DNA of 64,000 nucleotides from an uncultured Candidatus Saccharibacteria bacterium (lineage in GTDB: Bacteria; Patescibacteriota; Saccharimonadia; Saccharimonadales; UBA4665). This document shows, piece after piece, positions 27,484-36,500 of the stretch; position 1 is the first letter of the stretch; each line of letters begins with the position of its first letter. The position numbers and the translations under genes were made by a program. The notes beneath the pieces were generated by a model. That model was not told the origin of the DNA. It ran no database searches and worked only from the letters and a program-made list of their open reading frames with translations. Location: the NCBI GenBank assembly GCA_937892705.1, contig CALBGR010000017.1, positions 62,001 through 126,000 on the forward strand. The letters are read 5' to 3'.

Positions 27484-27931
27484 CAATGCTCCTGGTTTAA
27501 GGAGTCTGCTTATTATACATAACAAAGCCACCAAGCATGCAGTTACTGTCCAGCAAGGAATTAATCATACACAAGAGCCATTCTTTATAGGTATTGGCCC
27601 AGAAATTGCACCGCAAGACGCATCCGGTTTAACTACTTACACAGAATCACGCCTGAAAACTGAACTTGCTGTGTCCTGTACACTTGAAGACAATATCCCT
27701 GAGTATTCTCAGCCACACACTCTTATTGCCGTACATGGCCTTGCAAAGTACTTCAATAACCACGATATATCACTCAAACTGCCAGATACCCTTACCGTCA
27801 TCACGAAGGCTTGGTTGGTAGCCGCTGGTTATGATGTACACATTCATGAAGGTTTGGAGATGGTATATCCCGAATTAGGCATCGGCCTGTTCTTTCGTAA
27901 AAAATACCAGACTTCGTCCGTATCTACATAG
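27476..27931 (+). CDS. Hypothetical protein, 140-151 aa
   Basis: Open from ATG 27476 (151 aa), but that ATG lies in a tandem repeat with no ribosome-binding site. A good AAGGAG (27497-27502) lies further in, with only an ATT codon at suitable spacing (7 nt), so the real start is uncertain. The protein is soluble with no motif I recognise ('IGIGPEIAPQDASGL', 'HEGLEMVYPELGIGLFFRKKY'). It is the only plus-strand gene in this stretch and converges on alaS. Confidence 0.5.
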   Translation: MFYNAPGLRSLLIIHNKATKHAVTVQQGINHTQEPFFIGIGPEIAPQDASGLTTYTESRLKTELAVSCTLEDNIPEYSQPHTLIAVHGLAKYFNNHDISLKLPDTLTVITKAWLVAAGYDVHIHEGLEMVYPELGIGLFFRKKYQTSSVST

Positions 27932-27937
27932 CACACT

Positions 27938-29818
27938 CTATACAAGCACCGCCTTGATCCGGCGAATGCCAGCCGAAGAAGACTCTTCTTTGACAATTTT
28001 AAAGCGCTTACCGCCTTCAGCAAGTTGGCCAGTATGCTCCACATGCGGCCCGCCACAGATCTCAAGGCTTACAATATTGTCGCCTTCGCCCATTTGATAG
28101 ACCTTTACCTCATCTCCGTAGCGCTCACCAAACGGCCCAATTGCACCCATTTCAAGCGCTTCCTGTGTCGGATACATCTTGTAGCTTACTGGCAAGTCTT
28201 CAGCAATCCAGCTGTTTACCAACTCCTCAACTTGTGCAATCTCTTCAGGTGTCATTTTGTGATCCAAGTTGAAGTCAAAACGCAATCGCTCCTCGGTAAT
28301 ATTGCTGCCGTGCTGACGCAGTTCAGGTCCAAAGACTTTCCTAAGCGCTGACTGCAAAAGGTGCGTCGCTGTATGATATTTCTTATGCTGCAAAGTCTGT
28401 CCACCAAGACCGCCCTTAAACATACCTTTTGCAGCAGTTTGACTTCGAGCACGCTGCTCGGCCATTTTAGCTTCAAATTCCTCACGCCAATTTTCACTCA
28501 GTGCAATACCTTGCTTAAAGGCTTCTTCAACACTCAACTCAACAGGGAAGCCATAGGTGTCATACAAAGTAAATATCTCGTTGCCCGTAATACCTTGCTG
28601 GGCAAACTTATTGAATTCACGAATACCCTTACGAAGCGTCTGGCGAAACGCCTTTTCTTCTTTCACTAGCACCGCAATAACTTCTTCACGTTTTTCAGCC
28701 ACCTCTGGGAAATCATCATGATACAGATCCGCAATTACCGGTACAATTTCCTGCATAAAGTTCTGCTCTACACCTAGATCAAAGGCAAAACGGATTGCCC
28801 GACGCACTAGTCGGCGCATCACATACCCCTGCTGTTTATTGCTTGGCACACAGCCGTCAACCGCCAAAAAGGTTGCTGCCCGTAAGTGATCGGCAATCAC
28901 ACGCATACTTTCGGTATGACTTTCATATTTCTTACCGCTTAGCTGCTGCAGCTTCTCAATAATCGGCCACATGAGACTGATCCTAAACACATCAGGATTG
29001 CCGATTTTCGCCGCAGCAATACGTTCCAGGCCAGAACCGTGGTCGATGTTTGGCTTCTCAAGCGGCTCAAACTTGCCTTCCGCTACCTTACGATACGCCA
29101 TAAAAACGTTGTTACCAATCTCCAAAAAGCGACCGCAGTCACAGTTTGGATGACAATGTTCACCAAATTCCGGATTATGAGGCGTACCGAAATCGTAGAA
29201 CATCTCGCTATCCGGACCACACGGATCTCCAATCGGTGTATTGTCCGGATCACCGCCGCGGCTCCACCAGTTTTTACTGCCGTCGTAGTAGAAAATTCGC
29301 TCACCTTCCTTGATACCGCGCTTATACCCATTTTCCTCGGAACCAATCTCTGCTTCGCCGCTGCTTAAGCCTTTTGCCTCATAGAGTCGCTTCCATACCG
29401 CAGCCGCTTCAGTATCCTTTGGAATACCATAGCGCTCATCACCGATATAACAGGTAATATACACACGGTTCATGTCCAACCCCACCACTTCACTCAGAAA
29501 TTCAAACATCCATTCAATCTGCTGCTCTTTGAAGTAGTCGCCCATACTCCAGTTGCCGAGCATTTCAAAGAAAGTTGTGTGGCGATTGTCACCGATATCT
29601 TCAATATCTTGCGCACGCAGACAAGTCTGACTATCAGCAATACGCTTACCGTCCGGATGCGGCTGACCAAGTAAATATGGAATCATCGGCTGCATACCAG
29701 AGCCAGTAAACAAAGTGGTTGGATCATCTTTTAGCACCAATGGTGCCCGCGGCACAATCACATGTCCACGTTCTTTAAAAAATTGTAAATACGCGTTTCG
29801 GATTTCTTGAGCTGTCAT
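27938..29818 (-). CDS. alaS: Alanyl-tRNA synthetase, short form without C-Ala domain
   Basis: 626 aa, against ~870 in most bacteria. The class II catalytic core ('GSGMQPMIPYLLGQPHPDGKR', 'FFEMLGNWSMGDYFK') and the editing domain are present, the latter with metal ligands HxxxH ('HTATHLLQSA') and CxxxH ('CGGPHVEHTGQL'). The protein ends right after the editing domain ('SSAGIRRIKAVLV'), so the C-terminal coiled-coil/DHHA1 (C-Ala) region is absent. TATAAT (29828-29833) lies 9 nt before the ATG. Confidence 0.95.
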   Translation of the reverse strand: MTAQEIRNAYLQFFKERGHVIVPRAPLVLKDDPTTLFTGSGMQPMIPYLLGQPHPDGKRIADSQTCLRAQDIEDIGDNRHTTFFEMLGNWSMGDYFKEQQIEWMFEFLSEVVGLDMNRVYITCYIGDERYGIPKDTEAAAVWKRLYEAKGLSSGEAEIGSEENGYKRGIKEGERIFYYDGSKNWWSRGGDPDNTPIGDPCGPDSEMFYDFGTPHNPEFGEHCHPNCDCGRFLEIGNNVFMAYRKVAEGKFEPLEKPNIDHGSGLERIAAAKIGNPDVFRISLMWPIIEKLQQLSGKKYESHTESMRVIADHLRAATFLAVDGCVPSNKQQGYVMRRLVRRAIRFAFDLGVEQNFMQEIVPVIADLYHDDFPEVAEKREEVIAVLVKEEKAFRQTLRKGIREFNKFAQQGITGNEIFTLYDTYGFPVELSVEEAFKQGIALSENWREEFEAKMAEQRARSQTAAKGMFKGGLGGQTLQHKKYHTATHLLQSALRKVFGPELRQHGSNITEERLRFDFNLDHKMTPEEIAQVEELVNSWIAEDLPVSYKMYPTQEALEMGAIGPFGERYGDEVKVYQMGEGDNIVSLEICGGPHVEHTGQLAEGGKRFKIVKEESSSAGIRRIKAVLV

Positions 29819-29827
29819 ATCTGTTAG

Positions 29828-29833
29828 ATTATA
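29828..29833 (-). promoter_or_regulatory. -10 box of alaS
   Basis: TATAAT on the minus strand, 9 nt before the alaS ATG; no Shine-Dalgarno. Confidence 0.6.
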
Positions 29834-29885
29834 GCAGCAACTTGCAAAATATTGTGTTTTTTGTTATAATATAAAGATAGGGTAC

Positions 29886-30818
29886 TTACATTTGTTTCCA
29901 AATCACTGGATAGTGATCAGTTTTATAGTCATAATTTACTACTGTTCTGCCAATCACCCGATCATCCGGATCATGCGAGAAACAATAATCCAGTACTTCT
30001 TTGCTGTTTACCGAAGTGGCGCCAGTCAGCATAGAAATATACCCGAGTTTTCGCGCAAACACATTAAACACCTGTCTCGGCGGACTATTTAAATCACCAC
30101 AAAAAATAGTGGGATAATCATCGCTTGTATTGTCTTTTATAAAATCCGTCAACTGTTCAAGCTGATCAGGATGCGCCTGGCCATATCGACGTGCGATATG
30201 TGACGTAATAATCCGATACTTTTGCTCGCTAAACTGCACCGTGCCAGCAACCGCTGAGCGATTTTCAAATAAACCATTTCGGGACTGCTCAAACGCAAAG
30301 TTTCCAGACCATAAGTCTTTGACCATACCCACAGTCGTTTTGCCTATCGATTCCATCAGCATATCACCCTCAAACACAGCCGAATCAACATCTGTTATTT
30401 TTTCAGTGCGCGCCATCATAAGATTTCCTAGACCACCACTTACCGGGTCCTGACGCTTGTCCGCCATAACAAACTGCATTGACCAATCTTTAAAATTACG
30501 GGCAATCACACTATAATCGCTGCGCGTCACCTCCTGCAGCAGTAACACATGCAAGCCCTCTCTTTCGATCAGCCACTTCATGCTTTTTATTTTGCGGGAT
30601 GCCTCGCTATGCATATTCCAGGTTCCAACACGAAGACGAACCGACTGTTCCATTGGCTGCTCCAACGCTTCACGCCCCACCACTTTGCCGGACTCTTCCA
30701 TAAAACGCTCACCCATTTTAACGCCCGACGCTGCCAGTGCCGTAGACAAAGCAAGCACTCCAATACTCGGTGCGAGAAATTCCGAAATTCTGTTTTTTAT
30801 TTTTTCTACGCGCCCCAT
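29886..30818 (-). CDS. Endonuclease/exonuclease/phosphatase family protein, membrane-anchored
   Basis: 310 aa from the ATG at 30818 (MGRVEK); 30845 gives 9 more residues. One hydrophobic N-terminal segment (about residues 15-33), then an EEP domain: 'LRVGTWNMHS' (Asn), 'VLLLQEVTRSDY' (Glu), 'IFCGDLNSPP' (Asp-Leu-Asn) and the terminal 'TDHYPVIW' (Asp-His). The catalytic set is complete. Such enzymes cut phosphodiester bonds in DNA, RNA or lipid head groups; being outside the membrane, it could serve nucleotide scavenging, which is inference. Confidence 0.82.
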   Translation of the reverse strand: MGRVEKIKNRISEFLAPSIGVLALSTALAASGVKMGERFMEESGKVVGREALEQPMEQSVRLRVGTWNMHSEASRKIKSMKWLIEREGLHVLLLQEVTRSDYSVIARNFKDWSMQFVMADKRQDPVSGGLGNLMMARTEKITDVDSAVFEGDMLMESIGKTTVGMVKDLWSGNFAFEQSRNGLFENRSAVAGTVQFSEQKYRIITSHIARRYGQAHPDQLEQLTDFIKDNTSDDYPTIFCGDLNSPPRQVFNVFARKLGYISMLTGATSVNSKEVLDYCFSHDPDDRVIGRTVVNYDYKTDHYPVIWKQM

Positions 30819-30867
30819 AGTACATAACAATGTACTCCATGGCACCTTATACGCAAAGCATAAGCAC

Positions 30868-31917
30868 CTATACTACAATGCCGCCGCCAAGGCAACGATC
30901 ACCCGCATAAATCACCGCAGACTGACCAGGTGTAACCGCACGCACCTCCTCTTTCAGTTCAAGCTGCCAGGTTTGCTCACCAGTTTTCTCAAGGCGCACA
31001 ACCTCAACCAGCGGCGCACGATACCGTGTACGCACCATTAGATTACCTTGCAGCGCAGCTTCACCATTAATCCAATTTGGACTTGTTAGATTGAGCGTCT
31101 TGCTCCACAACCGACTGTCCTGCAGATCAGTCGTAACATACACCTCGTTTTTCTCCATATCTTTGCCAACTACATAGTACGGCAAACCGCCGCCCACATG
31201 CAGCCCATGCCGCTGACCAATGGTATAAAACAGTGCGCCATCATGTTCACCAATAACTTTCCCGTCTTGGTCAATAATCGCCCCGTGCGGCTGTTCGCCC
31301 AGCTCTGTCAGCAAAAACTCCTTAATGCCTACTTTACCTACAAAACAAATACCCTGACTGTCTTTTTTCTCGGCCGTCGCCAGGCCAAGCCTCTTTGCAA
31401 GCTCCCGTACTTTCGGCTTCTCGTACTCACCAATCGGCATCAGTGAATGACGCAGCGCACGTTCGCTCACCCGATACAAAAAATAACTCTGATCCTTGTT
31501 TTTATCGACACCGGCAAAAAGCTTGCCGTCCTGCACACGCACATAATGACCAGTCGCAATCAGATCAGCACCATCTTCAAGCGCCGTATTTAAAAACAGT
31601 TTAAATTTCACCTCTTGGTTGCACATAATATCGGGATTTGGCGTAATGCCTGATTTATACCCCTCTATCATGTAATCAACCACTTTTTGGCGATACTCAG
31701 TTTCAAAATCATACATCTTAAACGGAATATCCAGTTGCACTGCAACCCGCTTTGCATCCTGATAGTCCTCTTTCCATGGACAAACAAAACCAGGCAAGTC
31801 CTGGCTCCAGTTTTTCATATACACGCCAGTAACATCATAGCCCTGCTCTTTTAACAGCGCTGCTGTCACAGAACTATCAACACCACCGGACATGCCCACA
31901 TAAACTTTTTTCGCCAT
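30868..31917 (-). CDS. mnmA: tRNA 2-thiouridine synthase MnmA
   Basis: 349 aa with the PP-loop 'VGMSGGVDSSVTAALLKEQGYDV', catalytic Cys in 'PDIMCNQEVKF' and 'DSQGICFVGK', and the C-terminal 'PGQSAVIYAGDRCLGGG'. It thiolates U34 of tRNA Lys/Glu/Gln with sulfur from a cysteine desulfurase; one such gene lies at 48657-49805. TAAAAT (31927-31932) lies 9 nt before the ATG. Confidence 0.96.
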   Translation of the reverse strand: MAKKVYVGMSGGVDSSVTAALLKEQGYDVTGVYMKNWSQDLPGFVCPWKEDYQDAKRVAVQLDIPFKMYDFETEYRQKVVDYMIEGYKSGITPNPDIMCNQEVKFKLFLNTALEDGADLIATGHYVRVQDGKLFAGVDKNKDQSYFLYRVSERALRHSLMPIGEYEKPKVRELAKRLGLATAEKKDSQGICFVGKVGIKEFLLTELGEQPHGAIIDQDGKVIGEHDGALFYTIGQRHGLHVGGGLPYYVVGKDMEKNEVYVTTDLQDSRLWSKTLNLTSPNWINGEAALQGNLMVRTRYRAPLVEVVRLEKTGEQTWQLELKEEVRAVTPGQSAVIYAGDRCLGGGIVV

Positions 31918-31976
31918 ATCTTATTTATTTTAGCAAAATTCCGTACTCAAAGATAGTCCGGCAGTCATACGTCACA

Positions 31977-32987
31977 CTAACGCCGGCGTGCCACGCGCAA
32001 AATACGGCGCTTATATGCCCGAAGTGCCATAACAACAGCAACAATGATGAGTATCAACAGTACAATACCTGCAATTACTGCAAAGATTAGGATAGACGGA
32101 ATAACCCAAATAGTCTTTTCTACATTAATAGTCTTGTTGCTTGTTCCGTAGCCAATTACTCCAGTAATTTTGTACTTGCCAAAGCTTCCCAGTTTATCAG
32201 CTGGAACCGTCCATTTACGTACGCTATCTGGCAAAATTACCCCGGCAGGCTTCACATCATTAAATTTAGCCCGGTGAATGATTTTGTCACCCTTTTGAAT
32301 GAATACCTCACCAAATGGCGCAACATGCACGTTGCCCTTATTTTCCAAGCGTATCAGCACCTCTACATCTTTCGGTGAAGACAAACGTTTTACTTCCTTA
32401 CCCTTCTGTAACACCGCAAACTGCTTTAGCGCCAGACTTTCAACAATATTCCCTTCCACACGCAGCAAAATCAGCGACGCCACACTACCTTGCACACTTA
32501 CCGATGTGGAACCGTCAGGCAGCACCGGCACAAACCGCATTGCTCCATAGTAGCCACCAGCTTGTGCATTATGTGGAATATCTATCGTTACCTCAACACT
32601 TTTGCGCTCGCTCGGCCCGACAGTTATGTTCGGTATTGGCTGCATAAAGCGCTTCAAACTATGAGTTGGCGCATATTCATTATCATCAAAAATAATGCTC
32701 GGTGAGCCATCTTCACTACTATCTGCTACAAAGTCGTTACTGACAGGTTTGAGTGTAATAGTGTCTTGACTCACATTTTGCACATACACGGTAACTTTTT
32801 TAGTTTCTCCTGGCTTTGCAGATATTTCACTTTTTACCGGAGATACACGCAAACTGCTATCACCTGTTGTTTGCGATGACCCCCCGCCAACATTACCTGT
32901 TTGCGCTAAAGCTGTCGGTGCAAACGCAGCTAATATCACCGCTGCAAAAGCTGCAAATGCAAACCATATCTTAGATGCTGTTTTCAT
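31977..32987 (-). CDS. DUF916-like surface protein with C-terminal membrane anchor
   Basis: 336 aa from the ATG at 32987, preceded by GTGAGGGGT. A cleavable signal peptide (ends ALAQ near residue 29) is followed by two Ig-like domains with the DUF916 pattern: 'SLRVSPVKSEISAKPGETKKVTVYVQNVS', 'HNAQAGGYYGAMRF' and 'VLIRLENKGNVHVAPFG'. A C-terminal membrane helix and basic tail (KRRILRVARRR) anchor it. In Gram-positives DUF916 proteins bind peptidoglycan and are encoded beside WxL proteins. A second homologue lies at 35412-36449. Confidence 0.8.
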   Translation of the reverse strand: MKTASKIWFAFAAFAAVILAAFAPTALAQTGNVGGGSSQTTGDSSLRVSPVKSEISAKPGETKKVTVYVQNVSQDTITLKPVSNDFVADSSEDGSPSIIFDDNEYAPTHSLKRFMQPIPNITVGPSERKSVEVTIDIPHNAQAGGYYGAMRFVPVLPDGSTSVSVQGSVASLILLRVEGNIVESLALKQFAVLQKGKEVKRLSSPKDVEVLIRLENKGNVHVAPFGEVFIQKGDKIIHRAKFNDVKPAGVILPDSVRKWTVPADKLGSFGKYKITGVIGYGTSNKTINVEKTIWVIPSILIFAVIAGIVLLILIIVAVVMALRAYKRRILRVARRR

Positions 32988-33060
32988 ACCCCTCACTTTA
33001 CTGTAATATAAATATTTCTTAAATTATCATAACCAATATTTTATATTTTCACAATAAAAA

Positions 33061-33090
33061 TACAGCACCCTGAAATGTTAGGGTGCTGTA
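33061..33090 (-). terminator. Rho-independent terminator after the 382-aa surface protein gene
   Basis: 11-bp perfect stem TACAGCACCCT/AGGGTGCTGTA with an 8-nt loop, followed on the minus strand by TTTTTATT. Confidence 0.88.
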
Positions 33091-33105
33091 TACTGCAGGA
33101 ACTTT

Positions 33106-34254
33106 TTAGTAGCGGCCAACTGCAACCATTGAAAGGTTTGTAGTGTAAACACCAGCAGGAGTTGAACCAGCTGCACGAGCTGCAAATTCAATTTGCTTAT
33201 TTATGTTATACACCGGACCAGTTGACTGAGCGATTGCCTGACCGTATGTTTGACCAAGTGCAGTTGCATCAAATGCCCACAAACCTGAACCTTGTGCATA
33301 TGGTGCCTGATCGGTCAAGGTACCATCGGCATCACCAGGAGAAGTTGCAGCAAATGTACGGAATCCAAATCCTTCACCAGAGCTGAGATCAGATGCTATA
33401 CCACCAATCGGATCAATGTCATTCGTACCACTTTGCAGTGTTGTTCCCTTCATGCGGATGATTACACCCTGTGCTGCATTGGTAGAAATTTGGTAGTATA
33501 CAGAACCTGTGTCTGGATTCGTGGTTCGAAGTACAGGTGGATCACCGTCACCAAGTACTACGTTTGGTAGCTGTGGGCTTCCAGAATTGCCACACTGATC
33601 GGTTGGATTATCGCCACGCACACAGAACAAAAGTGTTTCCTGTACTGTTGCAGTTACACCGATGTTCGGAGTGATAGCGATTGCTACACCGCCATGATCT
33701 TGATAGCTGAGTGGATTATCTGATTCGTAACCCGAGATACTTGTGGTGTCATAAGTCAAAATACGTGCATATACAGTCGAGTTTGCGGTTGATGCATTTG
33801 TAAATCCACTCACCTCAATCTCAACCGTATCACCGTTCGTTACTGCATTTCCTGTTGCATTTGTTAGGGACAACGTCTGACCGCCATTTATTGTTGTAGC
33901 ACTCCATGAACCGGACACATCACTGCTGTCAATTTCAAAGCTGCTGATTGTAGCACCTACCACCATACCGGAAGGAAGGCTACAGTTTGCCGAACCAATA
34001 ATTGGGCTGCCTGATCCATCACAAAAATCTACAATGATACCGCGCATCGTATAGCTGCTTGCTGCATCAAATGAGATTTTATAGGTCACTCCTGTCTGAC
34101 CTACAGCTGCGCTACTTAGCTCAATTTGTCGATTTTGCAGTTGTTCTGCCGAAGCAAATTTCGGCAATACCAAGCTCGGCACAGTCGCCGCCAGCATAAA
34201 AATACCAGCCGCTGCGCCATATATATTTCTCTTTAATATTTGTGTTGCTTTCAT
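33106..34254 (-). CDS. Exported surface protein with WxL-like ending
   Basis: 382 aa from the ATG at 34254, which follows GGGAAGGA; the open frame continues 79 codons upstream but that part has no start signal and reads as non-coding. The signal peptide ends FASA. Shared with its paralogues: a two-Cys motif after the first strands ('VDFCDGSGSP...ANCSLPSGM'), a second 'LLFCVRGDNPTDQCG', and the ending 'STPAGVYTTNLSMVAVGRY'. It is the first gene after a strong terminator and appears to be secreted without a membrane anchor, so it may be retained by the DUF916-like proteins. Confidence 0.75.
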   Translation of the reverse strand: MKATQILKRNIYGAAAGIFMLAATVPSLVLPKFASAEQLQNRQIELSSAAVGQTGVTYKISFDAASSYTMRGIIVDFCDGSGSPIIGSANCSLPSGMVVGATISSFEIDSSDVSGSWSATTINGGQTLSLTNATGNAVTNGDTVEIEVSGFTNASTANSTVYARILTYDTTSISGYESDNPLSYQDHGGVAIAITPNIGVTATVQETLLFCVRGDNPTDQCGNSGSPQLPNVVLGDGDPPVLRTTNPDTGSVYYQISTNAAQGVIIRMKGTTLQSGTNDIDPIGGIASDLSSGEGFGFRTFAATSPGDADGTLTDQAPYAQGSGLWAFDATALGQTYGQAIAQSTGPVYNINKQIEFAARAAGSTPAGVYTTNLSMVAVGRY

Positions 34255-34379
34255 TTCCTTCCCTATTTTTGTTTTAATTTTTAATTTTTTCTTTATTTTT
34301 ACCTTTGTACCGTATATGTCCCTTTTTATCACACTATATACAATTAGCACAAGCGCTTTTTCACAATTTTCCCACCAAC

Positions 34380-34388
34380 TTATCCACA
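34380..34388 (+). promoter_or_regulatory. Perfect DnaA-box sequence
   Basis: TTATCCACA in the gap between two surface-protein genes (34255-34408). The gap is otherwise AT-rich with no gene. Confidence 0.35.
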
Positions 34389-34408
34389 GTTCCTTCGACA
34401 CACTCGCA

Positions 34409-35368
34409 TTATTGCTGATCCAGTTTGCGCACCATCTCCGCGTCGCGCTCAAGCCGCTTGCGCATTGCACGGGCTTCATGACGTCTACCAAGCCAGAATG
34501 CCGGCAAAAGTAGCAGAAATACCAAAAACGCTGGCAGCCAAATAATTCTATTGCGATATTCTATTTTGGCTGGTTTTTCATCAGTATTTACTATCTTGGC
34601 CTGAGCCGGACCATTTACTACAGCTATCACTTGCAAAAAGCCAGTGGCACCGTTTACATCAACTACTTTTATCGTTACACGATATATACCCGGTGTTTTA
34701 TAGACGTGCCGTATATTCACCAAGCCCGCTGTCGCTTGGCTCATAAGTTCTATTTCACTACCATCACCCCAATCTATACTAAACGCATATGGACCTGTAC
34801 CGCCGCTGAGCTGCAATGGCCAAACAAGCGTGCTGCCGGGGTCAACTGCTCGACGACTGTAATTACTGGTAAGCGTAATAACAGCGCCAAACGGCACAAA
34901 TTGTCCGTTGTTGAAGAATACAGTTACAATATTAGAAGCCGGTCCTACCTGACCCAAATCATCAATCACACGTGCTGATATGTCGTTCTGCCCTGCAAAT
35001 AAACTGATAAGCAATGAGAAACTGCCGTTTTCACAAAACGTCGATCCCACCATCACACCGTTGTTGAGTATTTCAACCAGGAGTCCAGTAGGACAAGTAC
35101 CGCTTACTGTAATAAGAGGTGTCGTATAGGTCTGACCACCGCTCGGTGCAATGATTTGAGCTCCTTGACTTGGAGGAGGAGCCGAAATTCTCCCCTCCAT
35201 ACCAAATGAATTTGTTTTGGGATTTTCAGCAGTAAGCGGTGTAAAGCCTGGTGGCAACTGTTGTGACTGTGCCGAAACTGTAGGTGTAGCTGCGATCAAC
35301 AATAATGATATTGCTACAGCCACCCCCACTAACAGTCTCATACACCAGACCTTATCTGTTTTGTACAT
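34409..35368 (-). CDS. Membrane-anchored Ig/PKD-domain surface protein
   Basis: 319 aa. Signal peptide (ends TVSAQS), an Ig-like domain ('IIAPSGGQTYTTPLITVSGTC'), a PKD domain ('FSIDWGDGSE...IRHVYKTPGIYRVTIKVVDVNG'), a membrane helix ('IWLPAFLVFLLLLPAFWLG') and a charged cytoplasmic tail. TACAAT (35375-35380) lies 6 nt before the ATG at 35368, favouring this start over Met10. It lies inside the surface locus between a WxL-like protein gene and a DUF916-like gene. Confidence 0.78.
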   Translation of the reverse strand: MYKTDKVWCMRLLVGVAVAISLLLIAATPTVSAQSQQLPPGFTPLTAENPKTNSFGMEGRISAPPPSQGAQIIAPSGGQTYTTPLITVSGTCPTGLLVEILNNGVMVGSTFCENGSFSLLISLFAGQNDISARVIDDLGQVGPASNIVTVFFNNGQFVPFGAVITLTSNYSRRAVDPGSTLVWPLQLSGGTGPYAFSIDWGDGSEIELMSQATAGLVNIRHVYKTPGIYRVTIKVVDVNGATGFLQVIAVVNGPAQAKIVNTDEKPAKIEYRNRIIWLPAFLVFLLLLPAFWLGRRHEARAMRKRLERDAEMVRKLDQQ

Positions 35369-35411
35369 ACGCTCATTGTACTTATGCTTAGGGGCTAAGT
35401 AAAGCTAATAC

Positions 35412-36449
35412 CTAGCGCCTACGCTTGTGTGATTTTGTCCCCACCAGACTCTTTCGCACCTTGTAGATTACCAATGTAAGCATTGCCAGCACTACCAATA
35501 CGATAGCGATAAACCAAGGCGGAAGATACCAAATAGTTGCAGTAGCATTAATTTCCTGGGTATTTGAGCCATTAATACCGTAGAACAGACTTAGATGCGC
35601 ACGATAAACCCCTGGCCAAAACTTTGGATTTTTACACTGCTCAACTTGAGTCTTCCTGCCATCTTGCTCTACTTCTTTTACTTCTGCATCAATACATACT
35701 TCAAAGCGACGAGTCTGATCAATAAGTGCTAAATTCTCTCGAGGGTTCGCATTTTTGATAAGCTTCACCTGTTTGCCAAAAATATTCTTAATCTGAATAC
35801 TGCCAGAAGGATTTTCTGCTACATTACCGCCATTCTGCAACAAGTATGCGAGCTTTTCTGGCTGACTATTGATGTAGAGCGACTTAAATGTACCATTCTC
35901 TTGATCGTCCTTGATGACATAACCACCAAATTTCTTAAGCGTCAAAAGCTCAGTTGCTTTACCAGGCACGGTTACAAATAACAGTTGGCTTGGCGCACCG
36001 CTAATCACCACTGTATCGCTCCCCTCGCTTGGCTGCGGGTCGTACTTAATAGCACTGTAGTAGCTACCTGCGCCCTGGTTTTCAGGTATGCGAATACTGA
36101 ATGGGATGTATTTTGTTTCACCAGGACCAAGCTCAACGGTTTTTGGTAATGTAATAAACGGCTTGAGGGACCATGGTGTCTGCGGAACATTCTCATCAAG
36201 CTGCAAAGCTGGCGTACCAGTTTCACCATTTGCCTTAAAATCTACAACTGTCAGATTTACCTTGGTTGCTACATTTTTATTTAGATTACTAATATACAGC
36301 TGATCGCTGACACTTTTGCCAGGATAAACTGTCAAATCCTTACGTGGATTTACCCCTAATCCGGTTGACTGTGCATTTACATGAGATACCGTTGATGTAA
36401 TCACTGCGATAAGTGACAACACTGCCACCAACTGAAATACTCTTTTCAT
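35412..36449 (-). CDS. DUF916-like surface protein with C-terminal membrane anchor
   Basis: 345 aa with an AGTGGAGAGG ribosome-binding site. Signal peptide (ends NAQS), then 'GLGVNPRKDLTVYPGKSVSDQLYISNLNK', 'PENQGAGSYYSAIKY' and 'YLLQNGGNVAENPSGSIQI', matching the other DUF916-like protein of the locus. A membrane helix and the basic tail 'KSHKRRR' end the protein. By analogy with WxL systems it could anchor other secreted proteins to peptidoglycan or the membrane. Confidence 0.78.
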   Translation of the reverse strand: MKRVFQLVAVLSLIAVITSTVSHVNAQSTGLGVNPRKDLTVYPGKSVSDQLYISNLNKNVATKVNLTVVDFKANGETGTPALQLDENVPQTPWSLKPFITLPKTVELGPGETKYIPFSIRIPENQGAGSYYSAIKYDPQPSEGSDTVVISGAPSQLLFVTVPGKATELLTLKKFGGYVIKDDQENGTFKSLYINSQPEKLAYLLQNGGNVAENPSGSIQIKNIFGKQVKLIKNANPRENLALIDQTRRFEVCIDAEVKEVEQDGRKTQVEQCKNPKFWPGVYRAHLSLFYGINGSNTQEINATATIWYLPPWFIAIVLVVLAMLTLVIYKVRKSLVGTKSHKRRR

Positions 36450-36500
36450 ACCTCTCCACTTATCTTTATATTAATTTTTTATCATTAGCACTATTGTACA

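Noticed and set aside
34255..34491. 79-codon upstream extension of the 382-aa surface protein frame
   Set aside because: No start signal, non-protein-like composition, and a GGGAAGGA Shine-Dalgarno plus signal peptide begin exactly at the ATG at 34254.
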